Below, piece after piece: positions 43,906 through 52,962 of a stretch of 55,368 nt of DNA. The first letter of the stretch is position 1. Each line of letters opens with the position of its first letter. The position numbers were made by a program, and so were the translations under genes. The notes beneath the pieces are model-generated. The model searched no databases, was not told where the DNA came from, and saw nothing but the letters and a program-made list of their open reading frames with translations. Origin of the DNA: Melioribacteraceae bacterium (lineage in GTDB: Bacteria > Bacteroidota > Ignavibacteria > Ignavibacteriales > Melioribacteraceae). The DNA is taken from the NCBI GenBank assembly GCA_026983795.1, contig JALSTI010000147.1, positions 1 through 55,368 of the forward strand, in the 5' to 3' direction.

Positions 43906-44071
43906 TTAAGTAACCATAGTTTATATTAAATTAATTCCAATACGCAAACCGGAATATTTTTTCCCGGGTTAAAGGTTTGTTTCCAAAAGCACTAACTGCA
44001 AAAATCACGAAAAAATATTTTTTAATAACTTCACAATAAATTTTTCATAATTGCGTTAACTGTTATACAAA

Positions 44072-44626
44072 ATGGATTCCGTTGATAAAAATTTAGAAAT
44101 AAAGTTAATTGCGAAATGTAAGGACGGTGATAAGTCGGCGTTTGGACCATTGATAAATATTTACCGGAAACAGTTATTTAGTTATTTGATAAGATTAAGC
44201 AATAACAAAAGTTTAGCCGAAGACCTTTTTCAAGAAACACTAATCAAAATTTGGAAAGGAATAAATAAATATAATGAACAAAAGAAATTCTCTTCGTGGA
44301 TTTTTACAATTGCTCACAACACAGCAATTGATGCAATTAGAAAAAATAAAATTATGACAACTTTATTATATAACAATACAAACATTTCAACTTCAGGCAA
44401 TCCTCTAGCGGATATTGAAATATCGGAAAACAAAAAGATGATAGAAACCGCATTAACTCAATTAACCGATAAACAGAAAAATGTTTTTCTGTTACGAATG
44501 CACAGTAATATGACTTTTAAAGAAATTGCAAAATTAACCGAAGAACCGCTTAATACTGTGCTAAGTCACATGAACTATGCTGTAAAGAAAATAAAAACTA
44601 TTCTAAAAGAGCAAAATGTTATCTGA
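44072..44626 (+). CDS. ECF-type RNA polymerase sigma factor
   Basis: A 184-residue sigma-70 family protein with region 2 (LIRLSNNKSLAEDLFQETLI ... FSSWIFTIAHNTAIDAIRK) and region 4 (LTDKQKNVFLLRMHSNMTFK ... NTVLSHMNYAVKKIK). It overlaps the next gene by 11 bases, and that gene has one membrane segment in the position expected for an anti-sigma factor. It therefore probably responds to an envelope signal. Confidence 0.92.
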   Translation: MDSVDKNLEIKLIAKCKDGDKSAFGPLINIYRKQLFSYLIRLSNNKSLAEDLFQETLIKIWKGINKYNEQKKFSSWIFTIAHNTAIDAIRKNKIMTTLLYNNTNISTSGNPLADIEISENKKMIETALTQLTDKQKNVFLLRMHSNMTFKEIAKLTEEPLNTVLSHMNYAVKKIKTILKEQNVI

Positions 44627-45218
44627 AAACAAACTGACAAGCAATTTTGAAAAAGAAATATGGTTGTTCCTAGATAAAACTTTATCTGACGAACGGATGA
44701 ATTTTTGGGAGGAAAAGTTAAACAAATCGGAATACTTGAGGGAATATTTTGACCAAACATTTAATAGTCTAAAACATTATTCCGAATTGAGCGATTTTGA
44801 TTTAGACGACAAAAAGTTTTCCAAAATGATTGATATTGCAACGAACAAAAAATCTATTTGGCAAAGAATAACCAATTTTGTTGAATCCATAATAAGAAAA
44901 AAGAGTTTACAACCGTATTACGGAAAGCTGGTTTTAGCGTTTGCAATTTTAGTAACGGTAGTAACAACTTTTCTTTTAACACAGCATCCTTTCAGAAAGT
45001 TAAACCAAAACAATACTCCGCTAGACTGGAATGCAAAATCAATAACCGCACAAATGAATGATATAAAAACATCAATAATTAATTTAGAACTAAAAGAAAA
45101 CGGAAAATCCATTATAAATAACTATGTAACTAACGAATGGAATTATGATTATTTTCAAATTAAATCAATACTCAGAATATTGGAAACAGATATTTTAAAT
45201 AATAATAACAGGATATAA
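44616..45218 (+). CDS. putative membrane anti-sigma factor
   Basis: A 200-residue protein. The first 95 residues are hydrophilic and helical (FEKEIWLFLDKTLSDERMN), followed by one transmembrane segment (YGKLVLAFAILVTVVTTFLL, about 108-127) and a periplasmic tail of about 70 residues. No zinc-binding anti-sigma motif is visible. The 11-base overlap with the ECF sigma gene and this topology suggest it holds the sigma factor at the membrane. Annotation rests on context and layout. Confidence 0.6.
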   Translation: MLSENKLTSNFEKEIWLFLDKTLSDERMNFWEEKLNKSEYLREYFDQTFNSLKHYSELSDFDLDDKKFSKMIDIATNKKSIWQRITNFVESIIRKKSLQPYYGKLVLAFAILVTVVTTFLLTQHPFRKLNQNNTPLDWNAKSITAQMNDIKTSIINLELKENGKSIINNYVTNEWNYDYFQIKSILRILETDILNNNNRI

Positions 45219-45219
45219 A

Positions 45220-45807
45220 ATGAAAACAAAAACCAGCTATTATTTATTTTTTATAATTTTTTTGTTCTTAGGCTCAACACTCTACTCACAAGAAGCAAAA
45301 CCTCCCAAACCGCCTGTTCCGGATTGGAGTTTATTTTCTAAAATAAGTAAAGAACGCGAGAAGAAAATCCTGCAGAATTACTCTAAGAAATTAAAGCAGG
45401 CTTTAAAACATTTAAAGCAATTAAATGAAAAAAAGTATTACGAAATATTGAGCAGAAGACAATTTGATTATTTGATGACTCCCCCCTTGCTCAATAACGA
45501 AGAAGAAAAATCGGAAATTGAAAGAGAAAAAAAAATAAACGAATTGGAAGTGCTTACCGAAACGTTAGGAGCAGAATACCAAAGTTCTAATAAAAACGAA
45601 AAGCAAAAAATTATAAACGAATTGCGCCGGAAATTAGCCGAACTTTTTGAGCTGAAGGAAACGAATAGAAAATATGAAGTAGAAAAACTAAAACAAAAAC
45701 TCGAAAAACTGGAAAAAGCGCTAATCATACGAATGAAAAATAAAAACGAAATTATTAAAAGACGGTTGGAGGAACTAATAGGAGAAGAAGATTATCTTGA
45801 TTGGTAA
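45220..45807 (+). CDS. secreted coiled-coil protein of unknown function
   Basis: A 195-residue protein with a signal peptide (FFIIFLFLGSTLYSQ, about 24) followed by a proline-rich piece (KPPKPPVPDW) and then a long, highly charged helix-rich region (about 45-190, many E/K/L heptads). Start is one base after the stop of the putative anti-sigma gene. The layout recalls periplasmic helical sensors of the CnrR/Spy type that act with sigma/anti-sigma pairs, but no homology can be seen. Confidence 0.65.
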   Translation: MKTKTSYYLFFIIFLFLGSTLYSQEAKPPKPPVPDWSLFSKISKEREKKILQNYSKKLKQALKHLKQLNEKKYYEILSRRQFDYLMTPPLLNNEEEKSEIEREKKINELEVLTETLGAEYQSSNKNEKQKIINELRRKLAELFELKETNRKYEVEKLKQKLEKLEKALIIRMKNKNEIIKRRLEELIGEEDYLDW

Positions 45808-45842
45808 ATTCAGTTCCGTGCAAATTTGTTCTGTTTATTTAC

Positions 45843-45862
45843 AGCAAAAGAGGACTTTTGTT
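45843..45862. repeat. hairpin CAAAAG-AGGA-CTTTTG between convergent genes
   Basis: A 6-bp stem (extendable by wobble) with the AGGA loop and a following T-run, between the coiled-coil gene and ispH. It can act as a terminator, and it resembles the translated hairpin at 20487-20506. Confidence 0.5.
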
Positions 45863-45877
45863 TTAACCGGGTTTTAT

Positions 45878-47113
45878 TTATTTCGTAAGCAATTTATCAA
45901 TACTTCTGTAAACGGACTCTAAGGATTTTGAAGAAGGGAAAAAAGTTAGGAGTTTTTGCAAAACTCTATCCACAATTGCATCGGGACAAGAAGCGCCGCT
46001 TGTTAAAATGATTTTTGCTTTATCTTTTAGAGGCAAATAATTTTCTGTGAGTTTTTCTTGTCTTAAACTCAAATCAAAATGTTTAATTACATTTTTACCC
46101 ATTAATTTGGATTCATCGCTTATAAAGTAAGTAGGAAACTTTTGTTCGAGCAATTCAACAATATGCGAAGTGTTTGAACTTTTATATCCGCCAACAACAA
46201 TGGCTAAATCTGCGTCTTTTTTTAAAAGTCCGTATGTTGCCTGCTGGTTATCATTTGTAGCATAACACAAAGTATCGCGTGTATCTGCAAAGTGATATTT
46301 TATATTTCCCCCCCCGAATTTTTCAATCATTGTTTCTTTAAACAGATCGGCAATTTTCTGCGTTTCAGAAGCCAGCATGGTTGTTTGATTAACAATCCCA
46401 ACTCTGTTTAGATCTTTCTCAACGTCAAAACCTTCGGAATATTTCCCGTTAAAGAAGGTATAAAATTCTTTAGAGTTTGTTTTTCCCAAAATAATGGATT
46501 GTAAAATTTTAGCTTCGTCAATATTTCTTACAATAACGGAAGGTGCGGCTTTATTGCTGTGAGAAAAGGTCGCTCTAGTTTCTTCGTGCCGGTGCTTACC
46601 GTGAATTATAATGGTATATCCTTGGTTTCCCAAAGCTTCGGCTCTGTTCCATACTTTTTCAACAAAAGGACAAGTAGTATTAAATTTAACGGTATCAATT
46701 CCTTTTTCTTTTAAAACTCTTTCATTATCTATAGTTGTTCCGAAAGCCGGAATAATTACAATATCTTCGGATGTTATTTCGTTCCAGTCAATCAAACCGT
46801 TTCCTTGCGTATCGGTTATAAATTTTATTCCATGCTCAACCAGATCCCGGTTTACAATTGGATTATGAATCATTTCGCTAAGCAAGTAAATTTTTTTATC
46901 GGGATTGTTTTCCAAAGTTTTGTATGCTATTTCAATTGCATTTTCAACGCCGTAGCAAAACCCAAAATGGCGGGCAATATAAAATTTGACCTGACCAAAA
47001 TCCAATTCGGTTGGTGTATAATCTTTTTTCTTCGGATCCTCTAATTTCCTTTTTTCTTTAATAAGAGAAATTATAGAGCTTTTGTACTTTGCCGGAATAT
47101 CAAATTTTTTCAT
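45878..47113 (-). CDS. ispH: 4-hydroxy-3-methylbut-2-enyl diphosphate reductase
   Basis: A 411-residue IspH of the long type. The three cluster cysteines are visible: ARHFGFCYGV (Cys53), NTTCPFVEKV (about 148) and SGASCPDAIVD (about 375). Substrate-contacting segments IHNPIVNRDL and HGKHRHEE are present. The enzyme makes IPP and DMAPP in the last step of the MEP pathway. An N-terminal extension of about 40 residues is typical of long (cyanobacterial/plant-like) IspH proteins. A run of eight Gs lies in the coding strand near 46310. Confidence 0.95.
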   Translation of the reverse strand: MKKFDIPAKYKSSIISLIKEKRKLEDPKKKDYTPTELDFGQVKFYIARHFGFCYGVENAIEIAYKTLENNPDKKIYLLSEMIHNPIVNRDLVEHGIKFITDTQGNGLIDWNEITSEDIVIIPAFGTTIDNERVLKEKGIDTVKFNTTCPFVEKVWNRAEALGNQGYTIIIHGKHRHEETRATFSHSNKAAPSVIVRNIDEAKILQSIILGKTNSKEFYTFFNGKYSEGFDVEKDLNRVGIVNQTTMLASETQKIADLFKETMIEKFGGGNIKYHFADTRDTLCYATNDNQQATYGLLKKDADLAIVVGGYKSSNTSHIVELLEQKFPTYFISDESKLMGKNVIKHFDLSLRQEKLTENYLPLKDKAKIILTSGASCPDAIVDRVLQKLLTFFPSSKSLESVYRSIDKLLTK

Positions 47114-47131
47114 AAGTGGAAATTTAGTTAT

Positions 47132-47671
47132 TTATTCTTTATCCTGACTAGTATCGATTGTAAATTTAACTCTTAAGTTTTCCCAATCGATATCCACATC
47201 GGCAGAAAACGGCGACTTATATTCAAAGCTGAACATAAGTCTTTCTCTGAATGCGTGTTTAACAGGTTTTACTTTAAATCTTAACAAATCTTCCTCCGGA
47301 TCATACTTAAACGCTCCCCATTGATTATCAACCTTGTTTAATATTATTGTCCACTCATCCGGGTTAGGAATTGTAAAAAATCCGTACCGACCTTTTGGAA
47401 CTTTGTATCCGTTAACCTTAACATCGGTGCTGAACTCAATTGTGGTTGCTTCGTTAGCTCCGGTTCTCCAAACTTTGTTATACGGTACAAGTCCGCCCCA
47501 AATTTTTCTTCCCTTAACTCCCGGAGAACCGTAAGTGATTTTTACATTTGTATAACCGATTGTTTGACCTACAAAAGCTTTTGGACTTAAGCGCGGCGGT
47601 TCTTTTTGCGCAAAAAGAGAAAGTGCAAACAACATTATTGTTAAAATAACATAGCGAAACTTGATCGGCAT
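47132..47671 (-). CDS. DUF2911 domain-containing secreted protein
   Basis: A 179-residue protein with a signal peptide (ILTIMLFALSLFAQ, about 21). The DUF2911 domain covers the rest, with the typical ITYGSPGVKGRKIWG ... YNKVWRTGANEATTIEFS ... KGRYGFFTIPN segments. Function unknown; found mostly in Bacteroidota-like bacteria. It lies 18 bases before ispH and 15 bases after the lipoprotein gene on the same strand. Confidence 0.9.
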   Translation of the reverse strand: MPIKFRYVILTIMLFALSLFAQKEPPRLSPKAFVGQTIGYTNVKITYGSPGVKGRKIWGGLVPYNKVWRTGANEATTIEFSTDVKVNGYKVPKGRYGFFTIPNPDEWTIILNKVDNQWGAFKYDPEEDLLRFKVKPVKHAFRERLMFSFEYKSPFSADVDIDWENLRVKFTIDTSQDKE

Positions 47672-47686
47672 TTTTATTCCCTGTAA

Positions 47687-48511
47687 TTACTTAAATTTTA
47701 TTACAACTTCCCGGTTAGGATCGATTTTGAAACCAGGTAATTGTTTTAGCAACTCTTTCGTTTCTTGAAAGGTTTTCGGTTTTTCGGATTTAAACTTTTT
47801 TAATTCTTCCGGATTATCCAACAACTTCGAGAAATCCATTTCAAACAAGGTAATACTATTTCCGTTTCTGTATTCGGCGTTTGTTTCAGTAATATTACCG
47901 TTTACGGCAATTTCATATTTAACTTTAAAATCCTTAAAAATGGCTTTTAGCTGATCCATATTAAAAAGGTCGGAATTTGTCGAATCGTTAGTTACTTCAC
48001 CCTTCTTGTTTTCTTTAATGGTTTCACTATTTTTTATATTTTGGGGAAACCGTACAATTAGTTCAGCCGGATTTCCCTTTGAGAAAATAAATGTAATATT
48101 ATCGTTCCCGCTTTCGTTTTTTTGACCCGGAGCATTCGCCGGAACTTTATTGCCGGGATCCTCATTTAACTTTAACTTTGTTATATCGTCAAACGAATAT
48201 AAAGCAAGATAACCTTGTTTGCCGTTTTCCGATAATTTCTTCCCGCTTATAAACTTAACTCCGTTTCCCATTTTCAAAGCATTTGCTCTTAGTTCTTTCT
48301 CGTTGAAAAGATTAAATTTTTGTGCCGAAGCAGAATCTCCCATTGTCTGGAAAGATGAAATCATTTCAACAAGCTGTTTACTGAAAAATACTTTTTCATT
48401 AATTGTTCCCGAGCCATCCTTGTTTAAGTTAACTTTAATGCTGATATCTATACAACCGGATAATGTAAACATTACAATAAAAAATATAAAGGCGTTAATT
48501 AAGTTCTTCAT
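47687..48511 (-). CDS. lipoprotein of unknown function
   Basis: A 274-residue protein with a lipobox (FTLSGC, Cys20). The opening ISIKVNLNKDGSGTINEKV resembles a beta-rich domain seen in several bacterial lipoproteins with a KDGSG turn. A low-complexity N/K/E stretch lies near 135-180. No catalytic motif. Sits upstream of DUF2911 and ispH in the same orientation. Confidence 0.75.
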   Translation of the reverse strand: MKNLINAFIFFIVMFTLSGCIDISIKVNLNKDGSGTINEKVFFSKQLVEMISSFQTMGDSASAQKFNLFNEKELRANALKMGNGVKFISGKKLSENGKQGYLALYSFDDITKLKLNEDPGNKVPANAPGQKNESGNDNITFIFSKGNPAELIVRFPQNIKNSETIKENKKGEVTNDSTNSDLFNMDQLKAIFKDFKVKYEIAVNGNITETNAEYRNGNSITLFEMDFSKLLDNPEELKKFKSEKPKTFQETKELLKQLPGFKIDPNREVVIKFK

Positions 48512-48665
48512 TTTTTATTTCCCCTTTATTGTTTTACAAAGATATTAAGTAAGAAATGAAATTTCATAATTATTTTGATAGTAAACCATCTTGCAAAATT
48601 GAGTTTAAAATCAAAAAAAGCTGTAGTTTGCCTTGTTCAACTAAAATCTAAAAGTAAAGAAAAGG

Positions 48666-49604
48666 TTAAGGAGCAGATTTGTTTAACAATTTTTCTATTT
48701 TAGGCTTCATTCCATTTATGCCCTGAAGTCCGCCAGTATGAATTGCAATAATTGTGGAACCGGATTTAAAATAACCATTTAAAAGCAAGTCGTAAATTCC
48801 GTACATCATCTTACCCGTATAAACAGGGTCGAGTTGTATTCCGTTTAATTTTTCGAATTCGAAAATGAAATCTATAAGATCGCGATTAATTTTTGCGTAA
48901 CCGCCGAAGTGATAATCCAAAAATAATTGCCAATTATTAAATAATTTACCGTTAAAATCTGTTATTAAGTTTTCGATATTTTTTTCTAAGAAGGAAGCGC
49001 CTTTAAGAACAGGAAAACCGAGAGCCTTTTTATTTCCGTTAAGACCGGCAATTATTCCTGCCAGAGTTCCCCCCGTACCGCAAGCCGAACATATATAATC
49101 GAAATCGATATTTATATCCTCTATAATTTCGGCGGCGCCTTTTAATGCAAGCAAATTTGTTCCGCCTTCGGGAATTAAATAAACATCTCCGAACTTCTCA
49201 TACACTTCTTCAATAAAGCCGGAATCATATCTTCTGCGGTATTCCGATCTGCTTACATAATGAATTTTCATTCCGTTATTTTTTGCAAAAGTTAAAGTTG
49301 GATTAAGCGGCAAATGTTCTTCCCCGCGTATCAGTCCTATTGTTCTAAATCCGAAAAGCTTTCCGGCAGCAGCGGTTGCATAAATATGGTTGGAATACGC
49401 ACCGCCAAAGGTCAGCAAAATTTTTTTCCTTTGTTTTTTGGCTTCAATAAGATTGTATTTTAACTTGCGCCATTTATTGCCGGAAATTGCCGGATGGAAT
49501 TTATCTTCCCGTTTAATGTAAATATTTGCAGAAATTTCACTTCCCGGAAGTTCAATCTTTTGGAGCCCGGCCGCATTAACGTCAATAAATTTTTCATAAT
49601 TCAT
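48666..49604 (-). CDS. PLP-dependent ACC deaminase/D-cysteine desulfhydrase family protein
   Basis: A 312-residue PLP fold type II enzyme. The PLP lysine lies in SGNKWRKLKYN (about 41-51), followed by the family loop TFGGAYSNHIYATAAAG (about 64-80). GTGGTLAGIIAGL contacts the cofactor phosphate. Relatives act on D-cysteine, 1-aminocyclopropane-1-carboxylate or L-cysteate; residues that distinguish them cannot be judged by eye. It follows the small lipoprotein-like gene (49620-49982) by 15 bases. Confidence 0.88.
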   Translation of the reverse strand: MNYEKFIDVNAAGLQKIELPGSEISANIYIKREDKFHPAISGNKWRKLKYNLIEAKKQRKKILLTFGGAYSNHIYATAAAGKLFGFRTIGLIRGEEHLPLNPTLTFAKNNGMKIHYVSRSEYRRRYDSGFIEEVYEKFGDVYLIPEGGTNLLALKGAAEIIEDINIDFDYICSACGTGGTLAGIIAGLNGNKKALGFPVLKGASFLEKNIENLITDFNGKLFNNWQLFLDYHFGGYAKINRDLIDFIFEFEKLNGIQLDPVYTGKMMYGIYDLLLNGYFKSGSTIIAIHTGGLQGINGMKPKIEKLLNKSAP

Positions 49605-49619
49605 TTTTAATTGCCTTAA

Positions 49620-49982
49620 CTAAGGCGCTTCTATCGGAAGAGTTTTCCCGGATTTTACAATCTCAACGGCTTGGGCAAATTTAGAATGAAAGGTAGATTC
49701 CGTTAAACCCGTTGCTATATTTGTAGCCAATTTTCTTTTAGTAACTATCGTAACTTTTGTATGTGAATTATCAACCTTATCCACCCAAACACCTATTAAA
49801 GCACCGGCAGAAACAAGGTTTTGGCTTGTTTGCGTTACCATATAGCCTTTATCTTTATGCTGCTCAATTGATTCTGCGCCTTCCCATCTGAGTACCGTAA
49901 CAGCAATATCCCAAGCTTGATCAAAATTAACGGGGTAAACTTCTGCAGTTCCATCGCCTTTGCTTGAAAGAACATCGCTCAT
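49620..49982 (-). CDS. lipoprotein-like protein lacking its signal peptide
   Basis: A 120-residue protein beginning MSDVLSSKGDGTAEV, a beta/alpha domain of a small lipoprotein type. The codons just upstream read TGT GCA ACA ATG (C-A-T-M), as in a lipobox, but a TAA precedes the TGT. Before that, the same frame reads KKYFLPVVAIFTLFFFS, a good signal peptide, with no start codon. It therefore looks like a lipoprotein gene that lost its signal sequence through mutation (or through sequence error); as written it would yield a cytoplasmic protein. Confidence 0.6.
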   Translation of the reverse strand: MSDVLSSKGDGTAEVYPVNFDQAWDIAVTVLRWEGAESIEQHKDKGYMVTQTSQNLVSAGALIGVWVDKVDNSHTKVTIVTKRKLATNIATGLTESTFHSKFAQAVEIVKSGKTLPIEAP

Positions 49983-50034
49983 TGTTGCACATTAGCTAAA
50001 GAAAAATAATGTAAAAATTGCGACTACCGGTAAA
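49983..50034 (-). pseudogene. decayed signal peptide of the lipoprotein-like gene
   Basis: Frame-continuous sequence upstream of the ATG at 49982 encodes KKYFLPVVAIFTLFFFS, then TAA, then CAT(M). A TTG with GGAG just before it lies one base out of frame, so one base missing from the A-run and one nonsense change would explain the loss. Confidence 0.5.
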
Positions 50035-50249
50035 AAATATTTTTTCGCAACAACTCCGTTTTGTTTTTATCTTAGTAATAACATTTTCTTAACATGCAAA
50101 ATAAAAAATATAGTTTTTATCCGATTCAACTAACCATTTTTTAACCAAAATATCGCATTTGTATTTTAACGCCCGGAACAACTAATTTCAAAAAAACTTT
50201 TTAATAATATCTCATTTTTACTTGCTTTAAATTAAAATAAAAAATAAAA

Positions 50250-50484
50250 ACTTCAAATATAAATATAGTTGATTGGGTTTTAATTTCATTAAGAACTGAT
50301 GTTACAGCGGCGACAGAAATTGCAAAAACGCGAGAGATTTTTAAGAACCGACGGGACTGTTGTGGATTTGGACGGACAAACACCTTTGGCTTTTACCGTA
50401 AACCAAGGTTTATATTACGTTGTAGTTCAACATAGAAATCATTTACCGGTAATGAGCTCCGCTAAAGTATCCGTAAATCCTTAA
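50250..50484 (+). pseudogene. remnant of the C-terminal module found in the amylase
   Basis: Reading from 50268 gives VDWVLISLRTDVTAATEIA; after a one-base frame change near 50331 it continues RERFLRTDGTVVDLDG ... YYVVVQHRNHLPVMSS and stops at 50484. The amylase C-terminus (17630-17830) has the same order: VDWVLVQLKD, FLRKDGWIVDD, VKHRNHLAVMSS. The DNA is also alike around CATAGAAATCA and GGTAATGAGCTC. No coding sequence precedes it. The AT-rich stretch 50035-50250 holds nothing I can identify. Confidence 0.75.
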
Positions 50485-50520
50485 AAAATTTTATAAGTAT
50501 AAAACAGTTTAGCACAATAA

Positions 50521-52056
50521 CTAAATTGATAATTCTCCGAATTCCGTTTTTTCATCAACGGTATAAATATCTCCGGATTTTTTACCTACTTTGTTTATTT
50601 TAGTTTTTATTAACAATTTTTGAATTAATTTTGAAAAACCGTTAATTGTCATTATCATTCTTATTCTTTTAACAAAATTTCTTCTATCTATCATTCTTTC
50701 AATTCTGTTAGATAATACTCTAAACCGTTCCGGTGGAATATAAAGACTAAAGCTATTTAGCGGGCTTTGATGGTTGTATATTGTCGGATCATAATCATCG
50801 TTTATAAGTCCCTTTGATTTACAAAAATCGTACAATGCCGTATAAGGATAAGGCGTGAAAATGTTATATAAAATTCTGTCGCTTTTGCACTTTTTCATTA
50901 AGTTAACCGTATCTTTTAATGTTTCCTCGGTTTCATACGGATAACCGACCAAAAAGAAAGTCCTTAACTCAATTTTATGTTTTCTTATAATTTTAGAAGC
51001 ATTTAAAATCTCTTCTACTTTCAAATTTTTACCCATTAAGGAAAGCATCTTGTCATTTCCGGATTCAACCCCTATTTGTATGGTTTCACATCCCGCCCTT
51101 TTCATTGCTGCGGCAACTTCATCATCTATCAAATCCGCCCTGGTCTCACAAATCCATTTAATATCCGGAACTTTCAGTGTAATTTTTTCGCACAAGTTTA
51201 AAAGATATTTTTTACTTACTCCGAAAATATCATCGTCGAAGTGAAATCTCTTTACTCCCAAGCTTCTAACGCTTTTAATTTCTTCAACCACATTTTCAAC
51301 GGAACGGTATCTAACAGCTCTTGTCCATACTTCTTTTGAAGCGCAAAAATGGCAGTTATACGGGCACCCTCTCGATGAAAAAATATACTTGAACGAACTT
51401 AACGGATATTTATCAAAATTATGTAATACTTTTTTTGCAACTTTATGCGGAAACGGCAAGGAATCCAAATCTTTGATATATTCCCTTGGTTGAGTTATAA
51501 TAATTTCGCCATTTTGTCTGAAAATTATACCGTTTACATTTTCCGGAGTTTTTTTATCTTGAATTGCCTTAAGTAATTCAACGATTGTTATTTCACCTTC
51601 GCCTAAAACAGAAAAATCAATAAGCGGATTTTTAAGAAGGTCTTTTTTTGCCATAGTTGGATGCGGACCGCCGAAAATTATTTTTATATCTTTGTTATAT
51701 TCCTTTGCTATTTTTGCAACGTTTAAAGATGAAATAAATGTAGGCGATTTAACCGAAACACCTATTACTGTTGGTTCGTATTCTTTTATTACCTCCTTTA
51801 TCTCATTCCAAATTTCAGACTTCCGGTCGTTTAATTTTGCATAATAATTATTAAATCCTTTTCCGGTAAAGTAACTTATCTTTTTCCGTTCGTTTGAAGG
51901 AATGAAGTCAGCATTATAAACCTTTACATCCCAAGCTGTATTTTTAAGAATGGAACCGGCAAGATAAGCCAAACCAAAGGGAATTCTATCCAATGAATAA
52001 GTATCTTTATGTAATCTGTAAAACGGGGGTTCTATTAATAAAATTTTATTCTTCAT
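50521..52056 (-). CDS. B12-binding radical SAM protein
   Basis: About 511 residues from the ATG at 52056. Residues about 1-150 form a cobalamin-binding-like domain (RIPFGLAYLAGSIL, IGVSVKSPTF, IIFGGPHPTM). The radical SAM core follows, with the cluster motif CPYNCHFC (about 238-245), then FDDDIFGVSKKYL and IQIGVESGND. Such enzymes methylate or rearrange unreactive carbons; the substrate is unknown. No biosynthetic partners are adjacent. Confidence 0.9.
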   Translation of the reverse strand: MKNKILLIEPPFYRLHKDTYSLDRIPFGLAYLAGSILKNTAWDVKVYNADFIPSNERKKISYFTGKGFNNYYAKLNDRKSEIWNEIKEVIKEYEPTVIGVSVKSPTFISSLNVAKIAKEYNKDIKIIFGGPHPTMAKKDLLKNPLIDFSVLGEGEITIVELLKAIQDKKTPENVNGIIFRQNGEIIITQPREYIKDLDSLPFPHKVAKKVLHNFDKYPLSSFKYIFSSRGCPYNCHFCASKEVWTRAVRYRSVENVVEEIKSVRSLGVKRFHFDDDIFGVSKKYLLNLCEKITLKVPDIKWICETRADLIDDEVAAAMKRAGCETIQIGVESGNDKMLSLMGKNLKVEEILNASKIIRKHKIELRTFFLVGYPYETEETLKDTVNLMKKCKSDRILYNIFTPYPYTALYDFCKSKGLINDDYDPTIYNHQSPLNSFSLYIPPERFRVLSNRIERMIDRRNFVKRIRMIMTINGFSKLIQKLLIKTKINKVGKKSGDIYTVDEKTEFGELSI

Positions 52057-52189
52057 AACCATTATTTCATAATAAATTTTAACCAATTTCTAGAATAAAA
52101 ATTATTTTGGGGTGTTTTGAATCACAATTGATAATCTCATTAAGATTTTTGTAAATTATTTTAATAAATTTTAATCAAGAGGAGCGAGT

Positions 52190-52891
52190 ATGAGATATAA
52201 AAAAAATACTTATCTGTTTATACTTTTGGCGGGATTATTATTATCCGGTTGCAAAAAACAAACACCGACCAATAAACCCGCAGAGCAAAAAGAATTAACC
52301 GTAGCGGAAAAAATAGCTAACGTTTACGGAGCGGCTTCTTTCGATAAAGTAAATTCCATTAAGTTTACATTCAACGTACAAAAAGGCAAAAAACAAGTAC
52401 ACAGAAGCTGGTATTGGGAACCGAAAACCGGCTTGGTTAAATTTCTTTCTTACAATAAAGAAAAACCGTTTACATATTTTCGTAAACAGTTATCAGAAAA
52501 TCCAACGGACGAATTAAAAAGTATCGACAGTAAATTTATTAATGACCAGTATTGGTTATTGTTTCCTTTGCATCTTGTGTTGGATAAAAACGTAAATGTA
52601 AGTTTAGATAAAGGAATGTTCAAGTTACCCATTGGTGAAGGAGAAACGAAAAGAGTAATTGTAGAATACAGCGGCGGTAAGGGATACACTCCAAATGATA
52701 AATATGAACTTTACATAGACAATAATTATAAAATTGTTCAGTGGATTTACAGAAGGAATAATTCCCCTACGCCAACAAGATTAACCAAATGGGAAGATTA
52801 CAAACAAGTCGGACCGTTGTATTTATCGCTTAACAGACCCGGAAAAGACGGAAGTTTTAGAGTTTGGTTTACGGATGTTGAAGTGAAATAA
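52190..52891 (+). CDS. lipoprotein of unknown function
   Basis: A 233-residue protein with lipobox LLLSGC (Cys21) and GAGGAGCGAG before the ATG. The body is beta-rich with aromatic repeats (HRSWYWEPKTGLVKFLSYN, VRVWFTDVEVK-like end), similar in style to small outer-membrane lipoproteins that bind hydrophobic ligands, such as the LolA/LppX fold. No family can be named with certainty. Confidence 0.75.
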   Translation: MRYKKNTYLFILLAGLLLSGCKKQTPTNKPAEQKELTVAEKIANVYGAASFDKVNSIKFTFNVQKGKKQVHRSWYWEPKTGLVKFLSYNKEKPFTYFRKQLSENPTDELKSIDSKFINDQYWLLFPLHLVLDKNVNVSLDKGMFKLPIGEGETKRVIVEYSGGKGYTPNDKYELYIDNNYKIVQWIYRRNNSPTPTRLTKWEDYKQVGPLYLSLNRPGKDGSFRVWFTDVEVK

Positions 52892-52910
52892 TATCAATCC
52901 GTTTCGATAG

Positions 52911-52955
52911 AACACAGACGACACAGATTTAATAGGATAATCACGGATTTTAAAA
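52911..52955. repeat. degenerate CACAGAT-type intergenic repeat
   Basis: Contains ACACAGACGACACAGATTT and AATCACGGATTTT, short related units of the CACAGAT family that recur between genes in many bacteria. Similar units lie at 16228-16258 on the other strand. Confidence 0.4.
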
Positions 52956-52962
52956 GATAATT

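Noticed and set aside
46308-46315. Run of eight C (G on the coding strand) in ispH as a phase-variation tract
   Set aside because: ispH is normally essential and the run encodes a conserved glycine stretch; a switch is unlikely, though it is a place to check for read errors.
50299-50484. A 61-codon ATG frame as a gene of its own
   Set aside because: It is the second half of a frameshifted module; its first residues come from the wrong frame of that module.
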